Positions 43,601 to 53,045 of a DNA stretch of 64,000 nucleotides are shown one piece after another. Every line of letters begins with the position of its first letter. The stretch's first letter is position 1. The stretch comes from Patiria pectinifera (taxonomy: Eukaryota > Echinodermata > Asteroidea > Valvatida > Asterinidae), in the NCBI GenBank assembly GCA_029964075.1, contig CM057135.1, forward strand, positions 6,309,001 through 6,373,000. Reading direction: 5' to 3'. The translations under genes were made by a program, and so were the position numbers. The notes beneath the pieces were generated by a model. That model saw only the letters and a program-made list of their open reading frames with translations, was not told the DNA's origin and searched no databases.

Positions 43601-46600
43601 GTGTTTTGTACAGGTCAGTAGAAGAGCCTGGTGTTGGACCAGTATACCAGTTCCTGGTTCCTAAGTGTCTGTGCGAAGCTGTCCTGGAAGCAGCCCACGA
43701 TCAATGGGGTCAGCAGGGCACTGGGAGGACGTTGGCCTTCATTAAGAGGCGCTGTTATTGGCTTGGCATAGCAGGTCATGTTCGGGAGCACATAAAGAAC
43801 TGTTTCCACTGCACCGTAGCTAAGGCCCCTACTCCCAAAGTCCGCCCTCCAATGAGGCATCTTCTGGCATTCAGACCATTGGAACGATTAGCTATCGATT
43901 TCGCAAAGTTGGATCCTGGGCGTGGTAAAGTGGAAGATGTCCTCGTGATGACGGACTCTTTTACAAAGTTTGCCATCGCTGTGCCTTGTCGGGATCAAAC
44001 TGCCGCCACAGTAGCCCGTATGCTGCGTGACCATTGGTTTGTGCACTATGGGGTCCCTGCCCAAATCCATTCCGATCAGGGGCGAAATTTCGAAAGCCGC
44101 CTTATTCGAGAACTGTGCCTTCTGTATGGCATAACCAAAACACATACTAGCCCCTACCACCCTCAGGGGAATGGTCAAACCGAGAGGTTCAACCGCACTC
44201 TGTATGGGTTGATCAAGTCGCTTGAGGGTAAAAAGCGAAACCAATGGCCGGAATTGTTGCAGCATTTGGTTTTCATGTACAACTCAACGCCCCACAGCGT
44301 CACTGGTTATACGCCATACTCTCTAATGTTTGGGCGTGAACCAATGGTACCCCTTGATCACTTGCTGAACAAAACACACAATAGCTGGGAAGAAAGTGTT
44401 ATCGCGCAACAGGCTAAATTCATTCAATGTGCACACCAAGTGGCAGCAGAGCGGCTGAGACGGGCTGCTGAGGCCAATAAACGGCAGTACGACAAGAAGG
44501 CTAAGGCTCACCCACTCGCGATTGGGGATCGGGTTTTGATGAAGCAACATGCCTTTAAACAGAGGCACAAGTTAGTAGATCATTTCAGAGAGGAACAGTA
44601 CGTGGTCGTCAAGTGTAATGCAGAGCAGGATCTGTTAGCGGTCCGACCGGCTCTTGGTGGTCCGGTGAAGTGGGTAAACAGAGGTTCCCTAATACTGGAC
44701 CCAAGGAGCTTGTTGCCCTTGTTACAAGAGGGGGCATTGATCAACCTTCCACTTCCTACTTGTGGTGATACCATGGGACCTAGTTCGGAAGAAAGCGAAG
44801 CTGACTCAGATGGTGATTTGATCATAGCTAAGCGAGCAGATGGAGAAAGGCATCCCAAACCTTCGGTTCCAGATAGCGAACCAAGAGCTGTTCCAGAACC
44901 TCAGCCGACAAAGGAACCAGATGTCCGTCGTTCTGAGAGGCTTAGGCGTAAACGGTCAGGTCGTTGGCCAGATGAAATTACTTAGTTGCCTGTGCCTCAC
45001 ATTCTGATGTTTCTAAGGGGATGATTTTGGTGCCGTTTGTAAAGTTGTTTTTCTAGTTGCATTATTATTATAAGATGCTTTCTCATAGTTAACCTCGATT
45101 TGGGAGAGGGCAAATTACTATTGCTATTGATTATAGAGTAGGGATGAGCGTAGTTACCTGCTGACGCACTAGTGTAGCAGGATATAGATTAGCTACATGT
45201 AGAATCTGCGATGAGGTGAGGCGGCCTGCTCTGCAGGATCTGGCATAAGCCACCTCAATGACCTCTTCTTCGACGCACCTGACGATATCTACTTGTACAT
45301 GTATATAACATTGTATATAACATTGGACTTAACCATGTCTAAATATTTGGGCCTATGCTGATCTTTATGCGTACATGTTGTGTGCGAGGCGCGGTTCTGG
45401 TCGTACTATTTTGTTGATTAGCTAATTTTCACCTTGGTTATAACGCGTGCGTTGTGTCGCGATCGCGATCCTTGATATTAGCGGGAAAGGAGTTGAAGCC
45501 AACATGGTGTAGGATTTGGATAAGGTGTGAGGTTATCTGTCCCATGATACTCTTATGTTATGTTACAGGAGCTGGATTATCAGATGATCCTCCGCAAAGC
45601 ATTGCTTGATTCCCAACAGTAAGAAATCTGGGAAAGTATCAGTCTGACCACTGGCCAAGTGTGAATCGATTTGGAAACCAGTCCTAGGAGGCCCAGCTTC
45701 AGAAACAAATTCCTCCTGTAGAATCTGCGATAAGGTGAGGCGGCCTGCTCTGCAGGATCTGGCATTAGCCACCTCAATGAATCGTTGTCCTAAAATGGAT
45801 CGTTGTTTACCTCAATGAATCGTTGTTTACCTTAATGAATAGTTATACCTTGATGACTTTAACTGTTTGCCTCAGAAAGCTGTTTATCTTAATTGTTTAA
45901 CTCACTAAATTGTTTACCTTAATCATTGGCTGATTACATGTACTGCAATGACAAATATTTTGTACTTTCCAGCTCAAGATGTCGGAGCGACCCCTTTTGT
46001 TTCTTTTTGGTCATTCGTTTCCGACCAGGGTTTTAAGAGAGGCTCAGAGAAACCACCAATCAGCAGGAGATTACATAGGATTAAGTAGTGAGTGCGATGT
46101 GTACATAGAGGGTCACCCAGGCCTAACTTACGAAAGGTTCTTTTCAAACACTGCACACTATACTCGGCAGATGAAATCCAGAACCATTGATACATTGTGT
46201 ATTGATATGGGGACAAACGACCTATGTAATGTTGAGGTCACACCTCAAGTTCTGGTTGATAAGACAATTCAGTTTTTAGACACTTTGGGTCTCAATGGTA
46301 TTTCACCAAGGTGTATCATGATCTTTACGGTCATTCGGAGGTCTCGCATTGTACGAGCAAACCAAGTGCCTCTGTCTACATTCAATCACAGAGTGAAACG
46401 CTTTAACGCACTCATTGCCAGGCGCATACAAGAGTACCCTAGGGCACACATGTACCCTCAGAAACGTGTGAACTACCCAGAGTACCTTGTCGATGGGTGT
46501 CATCTGACCCCAGATGGCATGACCAAATACTGTAAGGGTATAAAGGATGCATTCTACCGTAGCAAATCACGTTGAGTGAGACATTATTTAGATGGGGAGG

Positions 46601-49600
46601 CATGTACCAATAAGTTTTTGGTTCTAATCTAGAGTGGATAAAGAAATCTCAAAGTGTTTATTTCATGATTCCTGTGAGGATGTACACATTCATGAATCAA
46701 TCAGTTACCTAAGTTTTGTGTGTGTGACATGTTTTTAACACTTGGTGCTGATGCTATGATTATTTGACTTTCACTCCACTTGCAGGAATAATGCCAGTTA
46801 ATTATAAAGCTTGTATTTTGACTCCATCGTTTATTATCATGTGCGTGTGTGGCGGTATGCTCCCAAACTACAATTGAGATGGTTTTGAACAAGTACCTTG
46901 ATTATCTTGACATGTAATGTCTAGATATATCACTTTTGAATCTGTGACTTAAAGTTTTGTGACATTCTTGCCATTTGTAATCATTGAAGTTCACTTTAAC
47001 AGTTAGTTTTACATGTGAATGTTCGAGAAGAACAGAAATTTTCTTTGTATTTCTGGGCAAAGGATAGCCTACTTATTTTGCATTATATATCTGATTGTTA
47101 AGATGATAATTTATTTTACATATTGTTGATGACATATGTATTTTCATAACGGTCATCTATATTGGACTTGGTCATATGCTTGATGTTTGAGCACTGTTTG
47201 TAGCCTTAAGAGTAGTTTAAGGCATCTGCTCGCTTTGAGTTCGGGTTCGCCCATGCCACTAACTAAGTTGCTCTTTGTTTTACCATTAGTCCATTGTGTA
47301 TTGTATTATATGAAGGGTTTTGTATATGTTTGTTATTAGAGGATACTTCAGAGGTTGTAGTATCTGTAATATGTAATTTTTCACATTTTGAAGTAACATT
47401 CTCAAGTTAACACCTCAAAATTGTCTTATTCTGATTTATAAGATATTGATATTTGATTTGATAGTTAAGTCACCATCCGGGACGTATGGTGTTCAAGCAG
47501 GGAACGTGTAGGGATCTGGGAATTCCCCTTTAAGAAGTTACGTACGCGCCACAAGCATGATGACGTCACTGACTCGTGGTTGCTAAGTGCGTTCGGCAAC
47601 TACATAGTTACAACAAAAACGTTCTTATAATTTCTCAAACTTTATTCTTACTATTTTATTGGGCATGTATAAGTTGGCAAAATACATTTATAGTTTTCTC
47701 ATAATATTAGATCACTCCTGAAATATGATATTTTACCAAAGTAAATCTGGGTTTTCGTGCTTCGGACTTCTTCGGGCTTTTCCGGAAGTAAGTGGCCTAC
47801 GTGCAGGATTGGCACGTCCTTTTCCTTTTTCTTCGGACCATGCCGTTGCATGATGTGAGCCAGATTCACATCAAACACCTTCTTTTGCGAGCTAAAATCT
47901 AAAGGCCCATATCTGAACAGCCCATCAACTGAAGTGAAGTGCTGTATAGCTGCTTTTGGAGTCATTTGAGGAAAGATTTGAAGACGTCGGGGTGAGAATT
48001 TAAGGCATTTCTTTCGACACATTTTGTACCGAAATTGTAAACAAACTGAAAGTACATGTACGTGTATTGTACGTATAGTGTGTACGCTGTGACATGAAAA
48101 CTTTAATACACAGCGTCTGTTTTTCTATTTCATTGTACAGGGTTTTTATATTCCATTGAAATATTGTATCTCAACTGGATCATCAATAAATCAACCAATC
48201 AATGAATGACAGAAACCGATGATGATTGTCCACGCTTGGTGATTGCCTCCCATCCTCCTTAACTGGTGGACGAGTCTCCCCCTTCTGAATAAGACAGCAG
48301 GGCCGACCACTACATTTAATTAAGAGAACGAGTACATTGCTTAACCTAAAAGGGCTGGTTTATTATGACCATTTCTCATCCAAGGGGGGGGGGGGTATTC
48401 CCCCCCCCAAAGATCTGGGCCATTAAAACTCGGCACATGCATAGACATACTCTTCCTTAACATACCCCAGACATTTAAGGACTACAAGTCAAAAAGGTTC
48501 TGGAATTATAGCTATTTAATTATTCATATGTATGAATGGCAATTCTGCTCTGTGTACACGACGTTTATTGGAAAATTCAGTTTTCACGGCAAGTTTTTTA
48601 GCTACGCGGCAACCCGTTTTCTGATTTTTATGTTAGTGGTATCAAAAGATGCGAAAAGCTCGAGGTGAAAAAGTCATAACAGCTGGGGTCGCCAAAAAAT
48701 TTTTGTTGGAGGCTATTGCGGGAAATGTTGAGTGGGGCAGATTCTGCCCCCCGCCCTTTTTGGGTTAATATGCATGTACATCTGATGATCTTAACAGTAC
48801 AAGGAAAAGTGCAAGTCTCCAACTTCATACCTTTTCGCAGATGATGGGTGTGATATCAGTGATTCCACTCCAGACATGTCCGAACTGGGGGAAAAATACA
48901 AAGCACACTCATCACACAGCTCATTAAACATTGAAGACTGAAAAAGTGTCAAAAAGGAATGCCGCCATGCACCATGGAAGAAGGAAAAGCCATGGAGCTA
49001 CCATGTTCAGAAATGTACAGAAGGTAAAAACATGAAACAGTCTAGCATTAAGAATGCACATTAATAACCTATGGCCTGTCATTATTGTAAGTTACAAGGG
49101 ATCCCATTTTCATGCACACATACATTGGCTGGGCACTTTAATTTGCTTGGTCATTCACCTCCCCACTCCAAAATGCTCTGCTAACAAAGAGCTTCCAAGA
49201 CCACACTTTCTGCTGCTAACAAAGGGTTTATATCATGGAGCTGTAAGCTGTAAACACCATTGACCAAGGACAAACAAATCCAACTGCAGGTTTTTTTTTT
49301 TATAATGGATTAACTCCATGAGTCACAATGTTCACCTTAGTTGGTTTGAACTGTTGCATATGATAAGGTACACACATTTGTATGGCTATGAAAGCTCATG
49401 CCATCCTCTAGATTTGATTTGTTTTGAAAGTGCTACCTTATTTGATCTCTTTACAAAAAGTGTGAAATACAATACCTGTCCAAGGAATGAGGCATTTCAC
49501 CTTCCAATGCTTGACTTGGAATGGGGGATATACCCATATGGTAGCTGTAAAATAAGTACAAATATTCATTTACAAAATGTATTCTGGTTTCTTTACTGTC

Positions 49601-51747
49601 TATTTAGTAGCGGTGTCATTTAACAGGTGAGACTGTTATGTGACTATCACAATCAAATGGTGAATTTATTAGCTGTAAAAACGAGCCTTTCATATAGGAA
49701 GATTACAACGACATGTCTCCCCTCACACACACACACCCACACACACCCACACCAATTTTTGGCCAATAGTTTTTGTGAGCCCAATTATACCTCCATCTAT
49801 ACAGAGCAAACCCAGTCTGCATTCACATATCCTATATTAAAATTTAAAAACTGTATAATTGTTACATTTCTTTGAAATGTACCTTAGTGCAAGACTAAAT
49901 GAACCTTGTGTGGGGGTCGATGTAAGAGGCTGCACTCCTGAGGGTCCTGGCAATTGTGATTGAGTGCTGGAATACAAACAAGAGTATAAAAATGTTGTCA
50001 TTCTGCTACTATAGCGCCATGGTTAAAAAAACCACCCGAACTTATGTTTATCTTAAAAAATATTCAGACTCCTTGCGTACATTTATGTTAATGTCACAAA
50101 GAAATTTACCTTGTTATTTACCTTGTTCCTTCAAGGAACAAGGTAAATTTCTTCCTTGGAACAAAACCTATGTTTAAATTTTCCCTGTTGAAAATGGGGC
50201 AACGAATACAGTGTACACATCTTGATAAGACAAATAATTGGATCCGAGTTGACTTTGATACTAGTTGACTCAGGTATGAGTTGACATGGGTGCAAGTTGA
50301 CTCGAATGAGTTGACTTGGGTACGAGGGTGTTGTCTTGGATAAGAGTTGACTGTAATTTGACAGCAACTAACTAGTTAAACCCCAAACTTCTTAATAATG
50401 ACATCATTTTGGCCTATGTATTGCATCTAGCCCATATAAAGCTGGTATGTAATTTGGCGAGTCCAATGGTGGCAAAGAAAAAAAAGGCGGCATTTTGAAA
50501 ATAACCCGGTCAGCTACTAAAATACGTGAACAAGTAAAACGGTCATCAACCCAGCATCATAGTAACACAGAACACCGTCGGCAAATAATTTACAGTTTAA
50601 ATTATTTCAAAATTAGGTTTTTTTACCGCAAAATGTACGACGACTTTGTCGAGTTTGTGTTGGTCGCCATTTTGTGTAAGAGAGCTAGCCATAAGTATTA
50701 CTACGCATGCATAAGTGTACAGTGGGCCATCAGTGGCCATGAAAACAAGATTGGGGCTAACACAAATCAACAAATTTGTCGTACGTTTCCCGTTCAAAAA
50801 ACAACTTTTTTAAATAATTGTAACTTTATTTTATATGTTGAAGGCAAAGCTTCCACAAAATTTGTTGATGACCGTTCACGCTTGTTGACGCCGCGCCAGC
50901 TGATGCTTGTTATAAACACGTATTTTAGTAGGACCATGGAGCATATAGCTAGCTCCATGGTAGGACCTATTGAAAAGAATGTTCCAACTTGACGCTACTT
51001 CGGTGGTGGTGTACAAAGTCTATGGAAAGTTAACAAGTATTTCACAAAACTGGAAATGTTTATCAGTCCCAGATTCATGATTTTTTTAAAAACCAGATCA
51101 ATGCTGCATGCTGTATTACGAGGAGAAAGTATGTATTTGCAAAAAAAAGTTGTTTTGAACTTAAACAACAATTTTTGTCCACAATACAATAGGCCTACAA
51201 AATGTTTAAAAAATATGACCACCATCTGACATGTCTGAAGGTGTCCTAAATTTCACAATCCCACCAAAAAAACAGTAGGGCCTAAGCCTAGTACTTTTTA
51301 GTACTACTACTAAAGACTAACTAGGCCTCGGCCTAGTTAAAAACCTGCGGCATCATCATGGCATATATATTTCAAACATTGCCATGATTGCAGCAGATGA
51401 TGGTGGTACATGGTGGCTATAGTAAAAAACAAACAAAAAGCAGATGGAAATTTTACTTACTTTCGTGACTCGTGCGCTTCATAACTGTCCATGAGGAGCG
51501 TAGCCAGCGCATTTTTGTCCGCACATTCAAGCCGATCCTGCAGCGCGATCCATCGCCGACTGACCGCGGCCGACAGCTTTACCGCCACTGCTGCCCGATG
51601 GCGAGCCTTGATTGCCGATCGGTTTAGTGCCCGGTACTTCAACCGAGTTGCAATCTCATTCCGTCGCTTGGTTTCAGGGGACAGTATTCTCCGTCCTCCA
51701 GAGCCTAGCCGACGTTTTCGTGGTGGTTGGCCCTCCGCGTCCATCAT
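31696..51747 (-). CDS. Kolobok-like DDE transposase-type gene, 13 exons over 20 kb
   Basis: Coding exons: 51747-51461, 48884-48831, 38251-38207, 37816-37706, 37448-37164, 36428-36153, 35509-35273, 34823-34747, 34384-34298, 33930-33722, 33486-33418, 32896-32816, 31970-31696; all junction phases agree (about 697 codons). Blocks in order: a basic N-terminus, CQSC and CSQGHSSSFCCQE cysteine region, NLGSALLLSGNNYSKVALMF, DGRNDSPGHCAQYLTYTF (first Asp), VTELVTDAHVTIAARM (second Asp), SYDVWHGAKNLGKKLAK, NHFWFCSRTCGG, HHVTGKHEW, HTGELESLHNHILMYASKRF (candidate Glu), ARNLLAMINYQRHKDR. These match the Kolobok-type transposase layout as I know it. Three single-base breaks: near 37,320, in an A4 run at 36,259-36,262, and in an A4 run at 31,856-31,859. 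Large introns argue for a host-like gene or an old, intron-rich element. The Ty3/gypsy element occupies intron 2. Confidence 0.68.
35558..36073. repeat. MITE with TTAAAGGGAATATACA-type inverted ends, copy A
   Basis: It starts TTAAGGGGAATATACAACAT and ends AATGATGTTTATTCCCTTTA, inverted relative to the start. A second full copy is at 57,053-57,583 and a fragment at 52,185-52,216. It lies in the intron before the DGRNDSPG exon of the Kolobok-like gene. Confidence 0.75.
36609..36980. repeat. MITE with CTCCGGTTTCTGGTA inverted repeats, copy B
   Basis: GGCCCCCCAAAAAATATCTC... and ...GGAGACTTTTTTTTTTGGCC form the inverted ends; internal sequence matches the copy at 30,419-30,773. It is in an intron of the Kolobok-like gene. 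Confidence 0.8.
38421..39228 (+). repeat. 5' LTR
   Basis: It begins TGTAGGGATCTGGGAATTCC and ends GGGCCGACCACTACA. It has an AATAAA-type signal (CATCAATAAATC, about 39,095) near its 3' end. It includes a complete 107-codon ORF on the opposite strand. Confidence 0.93.
38613..38936 (-). CDS. Antisense ORF within the 5' LTR, 107 aa
   Basis: The ORF encodes a Lys/Arg-rich protein starting MCRKKCLKFSPRRLQIFPQM, with a KKKEKD cluster near its middle. The 3' LTR carries the same ORF with one residue change. Because LTR copies are made from one template, conservation between them is not evidence of selection. Some retroviruses do express antisense genes from their 3' LTR. No family recognised. Confidence 0.3.
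   Translation of the reverse strand: MCRKKCLKFSPRRLQIFPQMTPKAAIQHFTSVDGLFRYGPSDFSSQKKVFDVNLAHIMQRHGPKKKEKDVPILHVGHLLPEKPEEVRSTKTQIYFGKISYFRSDLIL
39235..39252 (+). other. Putative primer binding site
   Basis: TGGCGTCGTAGACAGGAT begins 6 nt after the 5' LTR. TGG matches the CCA end of a tRNA, and the next 12 bases would pair with an acceptor stem and T-stem. The tRNA was not identified. Confidence 0.5.
39968..41035 (+). CDS. gag: Gag-like polyprotein with one zinc knuckle
   Basis: 355 aa. A helical capsid-type region has LAKFCGQPKRSGDPTLGGWL near its start and LRFGAIESLRSLNSTFYARTQ and FVGGAREASTKRELRRL further on, as in Ty3/gypsy Gag proteins. A single CCHC knuckle (CTFCKKMGHSYEKC, C-x2-C-x4-H-x4-C) lies near residue 300. 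Gag packages the element RNA in virus-like particles. It ends at TAG 41033-41035. The frame that leads into the protease overlaps downstream, so Gag-Pol expression would require read-through or frame shifting, or the stop is a mutation. Confidence 0.85.
   Translation: MATTEELSDIIAKSHKALADTLAGAFENLQIKRTPTIKLAKFCGQPKRSGDPTLGGWLSDLDAYLRPLGLTEKEQVDVALDHLGGPAKEEVLCCPKGERDTVVKLAALLTLRFGAIESLRSLNSTFYARTQLEGETLTEFSRSLMRIYDRMELAADPKEREALRQLRANALREQFVGGAREASTKRELRRLSHDNAVMPFYAFREIALEFLRDVESTDHTQADDWSCPAVGNVAAAQKRSKSEHELLVGLTESQQQLSAAVGCLVQQQAETNRKLQRLFESMEDHRREVASSTRRGTRSSIQCTFCKKMGHSYEKCYARINQENGQRGDPKRSTDPVAQKPLREKDKSGNVIPPS
41044..43288 (+). CDS. pol: Pol, first part: aspartic protease, reverse transcriptase and RNase H remnant
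   Basis: A short frame (41044-41283) leads into the main frame (41216-43288), with a one-base shift around 41,210-41,225 just before the protease. The protease active site is CILDTGAETSLMSS. Reverse transcriptase has SPFASPVVLVRKRDGNLRLC, the LPQGLSNSPSTFQRIM block and catalytic YLDDLLVF, followed by the SFLGLASYYRRYV tether typical of Ty3/gypsy. RNase H starts normally (FVLEVDASLKGLAG), but then the sequence passes within about a dozen bases to NKCADALSRNPPE, the usual end of RNase H, in another frame. The RNase H core is therefore missing, and this copy should be unable to complete reverse transcription alone. Confidence 0.88.
43285..44985 (+). CDS. Pol, second part: integrase
   Basis: It begins in the tail of RNase H (ADALSR equivalent just upstream) and continues through a linker to integrase. 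The zinc-binding region reads AAHDQWGQQGTGRT ... CFHC: the second histidine of the usual H..GH.G pattern is Gln. The catalytic core shows LAIDFAKLD (D), IHSDQGRNFES (D) and HPQGNGQTERFNRTL (E). The C-terminal part has GDRVLMKQHAFKQRHKLVDH and FREEQYVVVKCN, like the GPY/F-type module. It inserts cDNA into the genome. It is followed by an acidic, Arg-tailed end (RRSERLRRKRSGRWPDE). Confidence 0.87.
   Translation: MSRNPPEHSESEVAEVVTTAVPLELQPATSSRPNCADSALPGIPSSVLPSYSFEELASMQKADEVLGRVWQLWDQHWEPGQDHPLVSMGELKGWIREWPRLVEAHGVLYRSVEEPGVGPVYQFLVPKCLCEAVLEAAHDQWGQQGTGRTLAFIKRRCYWLGIAGHVREHIKNCFHCTVAKAPTPKVRPPMRHLLAFRPLERLAIDFAKLDPGRGKVEDVLVMTDSFTKFAIAVPCRDQTAATVARMLRDHWFVHYGVPAQIHSDQGRNFESRLIRELCLLYGITKTHTSPYHPQGNGQTERFNRTLYGLIKSLEGKKRNQWPELLQHLVFMYNSTPHSVTGYTPYSLMFGREPMVPLDHLLNKTHNSWEESVIAQQAKFIQCAHQVAAERLRRAAEANKRQYDKKAKAHPLAIGDRVLMKQHAFKQRHKLVDHFREEQYVVVKCNAEQDLLAVRPALGGPVKWVNRGSLILDPRSLLPLLQEGALINLPLPTCGDTMGPSSEESEADSDGDLIIAKRADGERHPKPSVPDSEPRAVPEPQPTKEPDVRRSERLRRKRSGRWPDEIT
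45199..45261 (+). repeat. Internal direct repeat, copy 1
   Basis: GTAGAATCTGCGATGAGGTG... to ...AGCCACCTCAATGA recurs at 45,718-45,780 with two or three differences, within the 3' non-coding part of the LTR element between integrase and the SGNH-like ORF. Confidence 0.85.
45718..45780 (+). repeat. Internal direct repeat, copy 2
   Basis: Second copy of the 63-bp repeat. It is followed by short units of the type CAATGAATCGTTGTTTACC (45,775-45,850). Confidence 0.85.
45979..46575 (+). CDS. SGNH-hydrolase-like protein in the env position of the LTR element, 198 aa
   Basis: Intact 198-aa ORF with the spaced blocks of the SGNH/GDSL hydrolase superfamily: block I FLFGHSFPTRVL (Ser in GHS, residues 8-12), a possible block II Gly in IEGHPGLTYERFF, block III DMGTNDLCN (Asn), and block V VDGCHLTPDGMTKY (Asp and His near residue 170). 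Such enzymes are esterases or lipases acting on ester bonds; the substrate is unknown. SGNH ORFs are known from CR1/L2 LINEs and from some tyrosine-recombinase retroelements, but I do not know them as standard in Ty3/gypsy. An acceptor-like TGTACTTTCCAG ends 6 nt before the ATG, so expression from a spliced RNA is plausible. It lies 1 kb after integrase and 0.9 kb before the 3' LTR. Confidence 0.75.
   Translation: MSERPLLFLFGHSFPTRVLREAQRNHQSAGDYIGLSSECDVYIEGHPGLTYERFFSNTAHYTRQMKSRTIDTLCIDMGTNDLCNVEVTPQVLVDKTIQFLDTLGLNGISPRCIMIFTVIRRSRIVRANQVPLSTFNHRVKRFNALIARRIQEYPRAHMYPQKRVNYPEYLVDGCHLTPDGMTKYCKGIKDAFYRSKSR
47507..48314 (+). repeat. 3' LTR
   Basis: It is 808 bp, aligned base for base with the 5' LTR with four substitutions noticed. 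It is preceded by AAGCAGGGAACG, a weak purine-rich tract where the polypurine primer is expected, and followed by the target duplication TTTA. Confidence 0.93.
47699..48022 (-). CDS. Antisense ORF within the 3' LTR, 107 aa
   Basis: Same ORF as in the 5' LTR, with Ser replaced by Leu in GPxDFSS. In the 3' LTR such an antisense frame could be transcribed independently of gag-pol. No evidence of expression or function. Confidence 0.3.
   Translation of the reverse strand: MCRKKCLKFSPRRLQIFPQMTPKAAIQHFTSVDGLFRYGPLDFSSQKKVFDVNLAHIMQRHGPKKKEKDVPILHVGHLLPEKPEEVRSTKTQIYFGKISYFRSDLIL
48377..48412. repeat. G-run/C-run palindrome
   Basis: A run of 12-13 G, then TATT, then 9 C forms a short G/C hairpin at 48,382-48,410. 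It lies in intron 2 of the Kolobok-like gene beside the LTR element. Confidence 0.7.
49718..49753. repeat. (AC)n/(ACACACCC)n microsatellite
   Basis: CTCACACACACACACCCACA and further ACACCCACACC units in intron 1 of the Kolobok-like gene. Confidence 0.9.
50098..50156. repeat. Perfect hairpin palindrome
   Basis: AAATTTACCTTG (50,101-) and CCTTGTTCCTT are repeated in inverse as AAGGAACAAGGTAAATTTCT (50,136-). One strand folds into a stem of about 18-20 bp with almost no loop, plus a duplicated TTTACCTTGTT unit on the left arm. Intronic. Confidence 0.75.
50243..50358. repeat. Degenerate (GAGTTGACT) tandem repeat
   Basis: GAGTTGACTTTGATACTAGTTGACT and later GAGTTGAC units recur about every 16-18 bp, six or seven times, with drift. 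Intronic. Confidence 0.75.
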
Positions 51748-51961
51748 AGGTTGTGGTCGGATCGCTCCCGATCCCCGCTCTCGCGTCGATTGCTGACGCT
51801 AAATTTTCGTACACGTCGCCTCGCGTAAAATGAATCGTGCTGGCTTTATTTGATCTGGTTCCGTGATACCCGAGTGAACAAATGTAAGTAATGTCCGGAT
51901 GCCAGACTAGCTGGCTCGCGACCCTGTGCCTGTTCACGGATGCGTGACCCATCCCGAACAC

Positions 51962-52548
51962 AGTGTGAACTAACTAAATTCTGTCGATTGGGGGCAGTAT
52001 TTGAAAAAAAATAACGTTTATTTCCAGCGCTGCCCGTCCGATCAGCGTTGCAAAATAATACAAAATTCCAATTTTCAGTAAAACGATAGCACATCTGGAG
52101 CAAATATTTTTCTGGATGCTTTGACATATTATGTACTTTCAATCTAGTAATATATTTTGTATTAATTCGTTTTTTGTTTTTTTTAGTTTTTGCAAATGAT
52201 GTATATTCCCTTTAAACAGGAGCACTGGGATACAAACGAAATCTACGCACAACACGAACCACGCACAACACACACAATTAGGAGACAAGACGAACGCACA
52301 ACACCGCACAACACGAAAGCTGGATAAAAAACACTAGATCGTCTCCTAAAGACGGGAGCAAAAAGCTCGCAGGACAGGAGCGGGGGCCCCTTGCATAACC
52401 GTTCGAGGTGCAGAAGAAGTGTAAACACTCTTCTGTGGAAAAGCCAAGGGTTTAAGGCTTCAACAACAATCGAAAAAAACGGTTTGGTGAGACAACGTTA
52501 GCCCGAATCATGCAATTAAAGTAGAGGGGATAAGGAGGGTGGTTTGAT
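51962..52548. other. Upstream flank of the Kolobok-like gene, with MITE end at 52,185-52,216
   Basis: TTTTTGCAAATGATGTATATTCCCTTTAAA (52,187-52,216) is the terminal segment of the MITE family at 35,558 and 57,053. The rest includes ACGCACAACAC repeats (52,240-52,320). No gene recognised. Confidence 0.55.
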
Positions 52549-53045
52549 TAGACAAACATAGGTAATATGGAATCACATGAAACGTGATGACGTCATCATG
52601 ATGTCACTTTATCACACACCACGGTCTATATAGTTACATACCAACTTTCAACCCAGTTCAGGAGATATTGGCATTCAAAATGTGCTTATTAACTAGGACG
52701 TCATATGTCAAGTGATGGCGCCATTATGACGTCACTTTCATTGTCATCTATAACACATCCCGGTCTGGGTACTTACCAACTTCAAACCCAATTAGACCTA
52801 GTTCTGGAGAAATAAAGTTCGTTTACTATGACGTCATATGTCATGTGAGGACGTCATCTGGAGATATAGGCGTTCAAAAACAAGTATTTTTACAATGACG
52901 TCATATTTTATGGGATGAAGTCATCATGAGGTCACTTTATTTTTCATCTATAATAATAGACCCCGATTTAGTTACATACCAACTTTCAACCTAATCGGAC
53001 ATGCAGTTCTGGAGATATACTCCATAGTCTGTTTAATTTTTGTTC
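52549..53045. repeat. Imperfect tandem array rich in TGACGTCA
   Basis: Units of roughly 110-160 bp have TGACGTCATCATGATGTCAC, ACATCCCGGTCTGGGTAC-type and ACATACCAACTTTCAACC blocks followed by TCTGGAGATATA, about three to four times. The same array recurs at 58,020-58,470. TGACGTCA is the palindromic CRE/ATF consensus. Confidence 0.8.

Larger units (their letters stand above)
38421..48314 (+). mobile_element. Complete Ty3/gypsy-type LTR retrotransposon, 9,894 bp
   Basis: Two 808-bp direct repeats (38421-39228 and 47507-48314) with TGTAG...CTACA ends flank gag, protease, reverse transcriptase and integrase in the Ty3/gypsy order. A 4-bp target duplication TTTA (38417-38420 and 48315-48318) confirms the boundaries. 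I counted four mismatches between the LTRs, which means a recent insertion. The element lies antisense in intron 2 of the Kolobok-like gene. Oddities: gag and pol separated by a stop and a frame change, a deleted RNase H core, and an extra SGNH-hydrolase-like ORF in the env position. Confidence 0.93.

Noticed and set aside
50495..50992. 165-aa ORF on the plus strand
   Set aside because: No family motif, repeat-like surroundings, and it lies in an intron of the minus-strand gene; likely chance.
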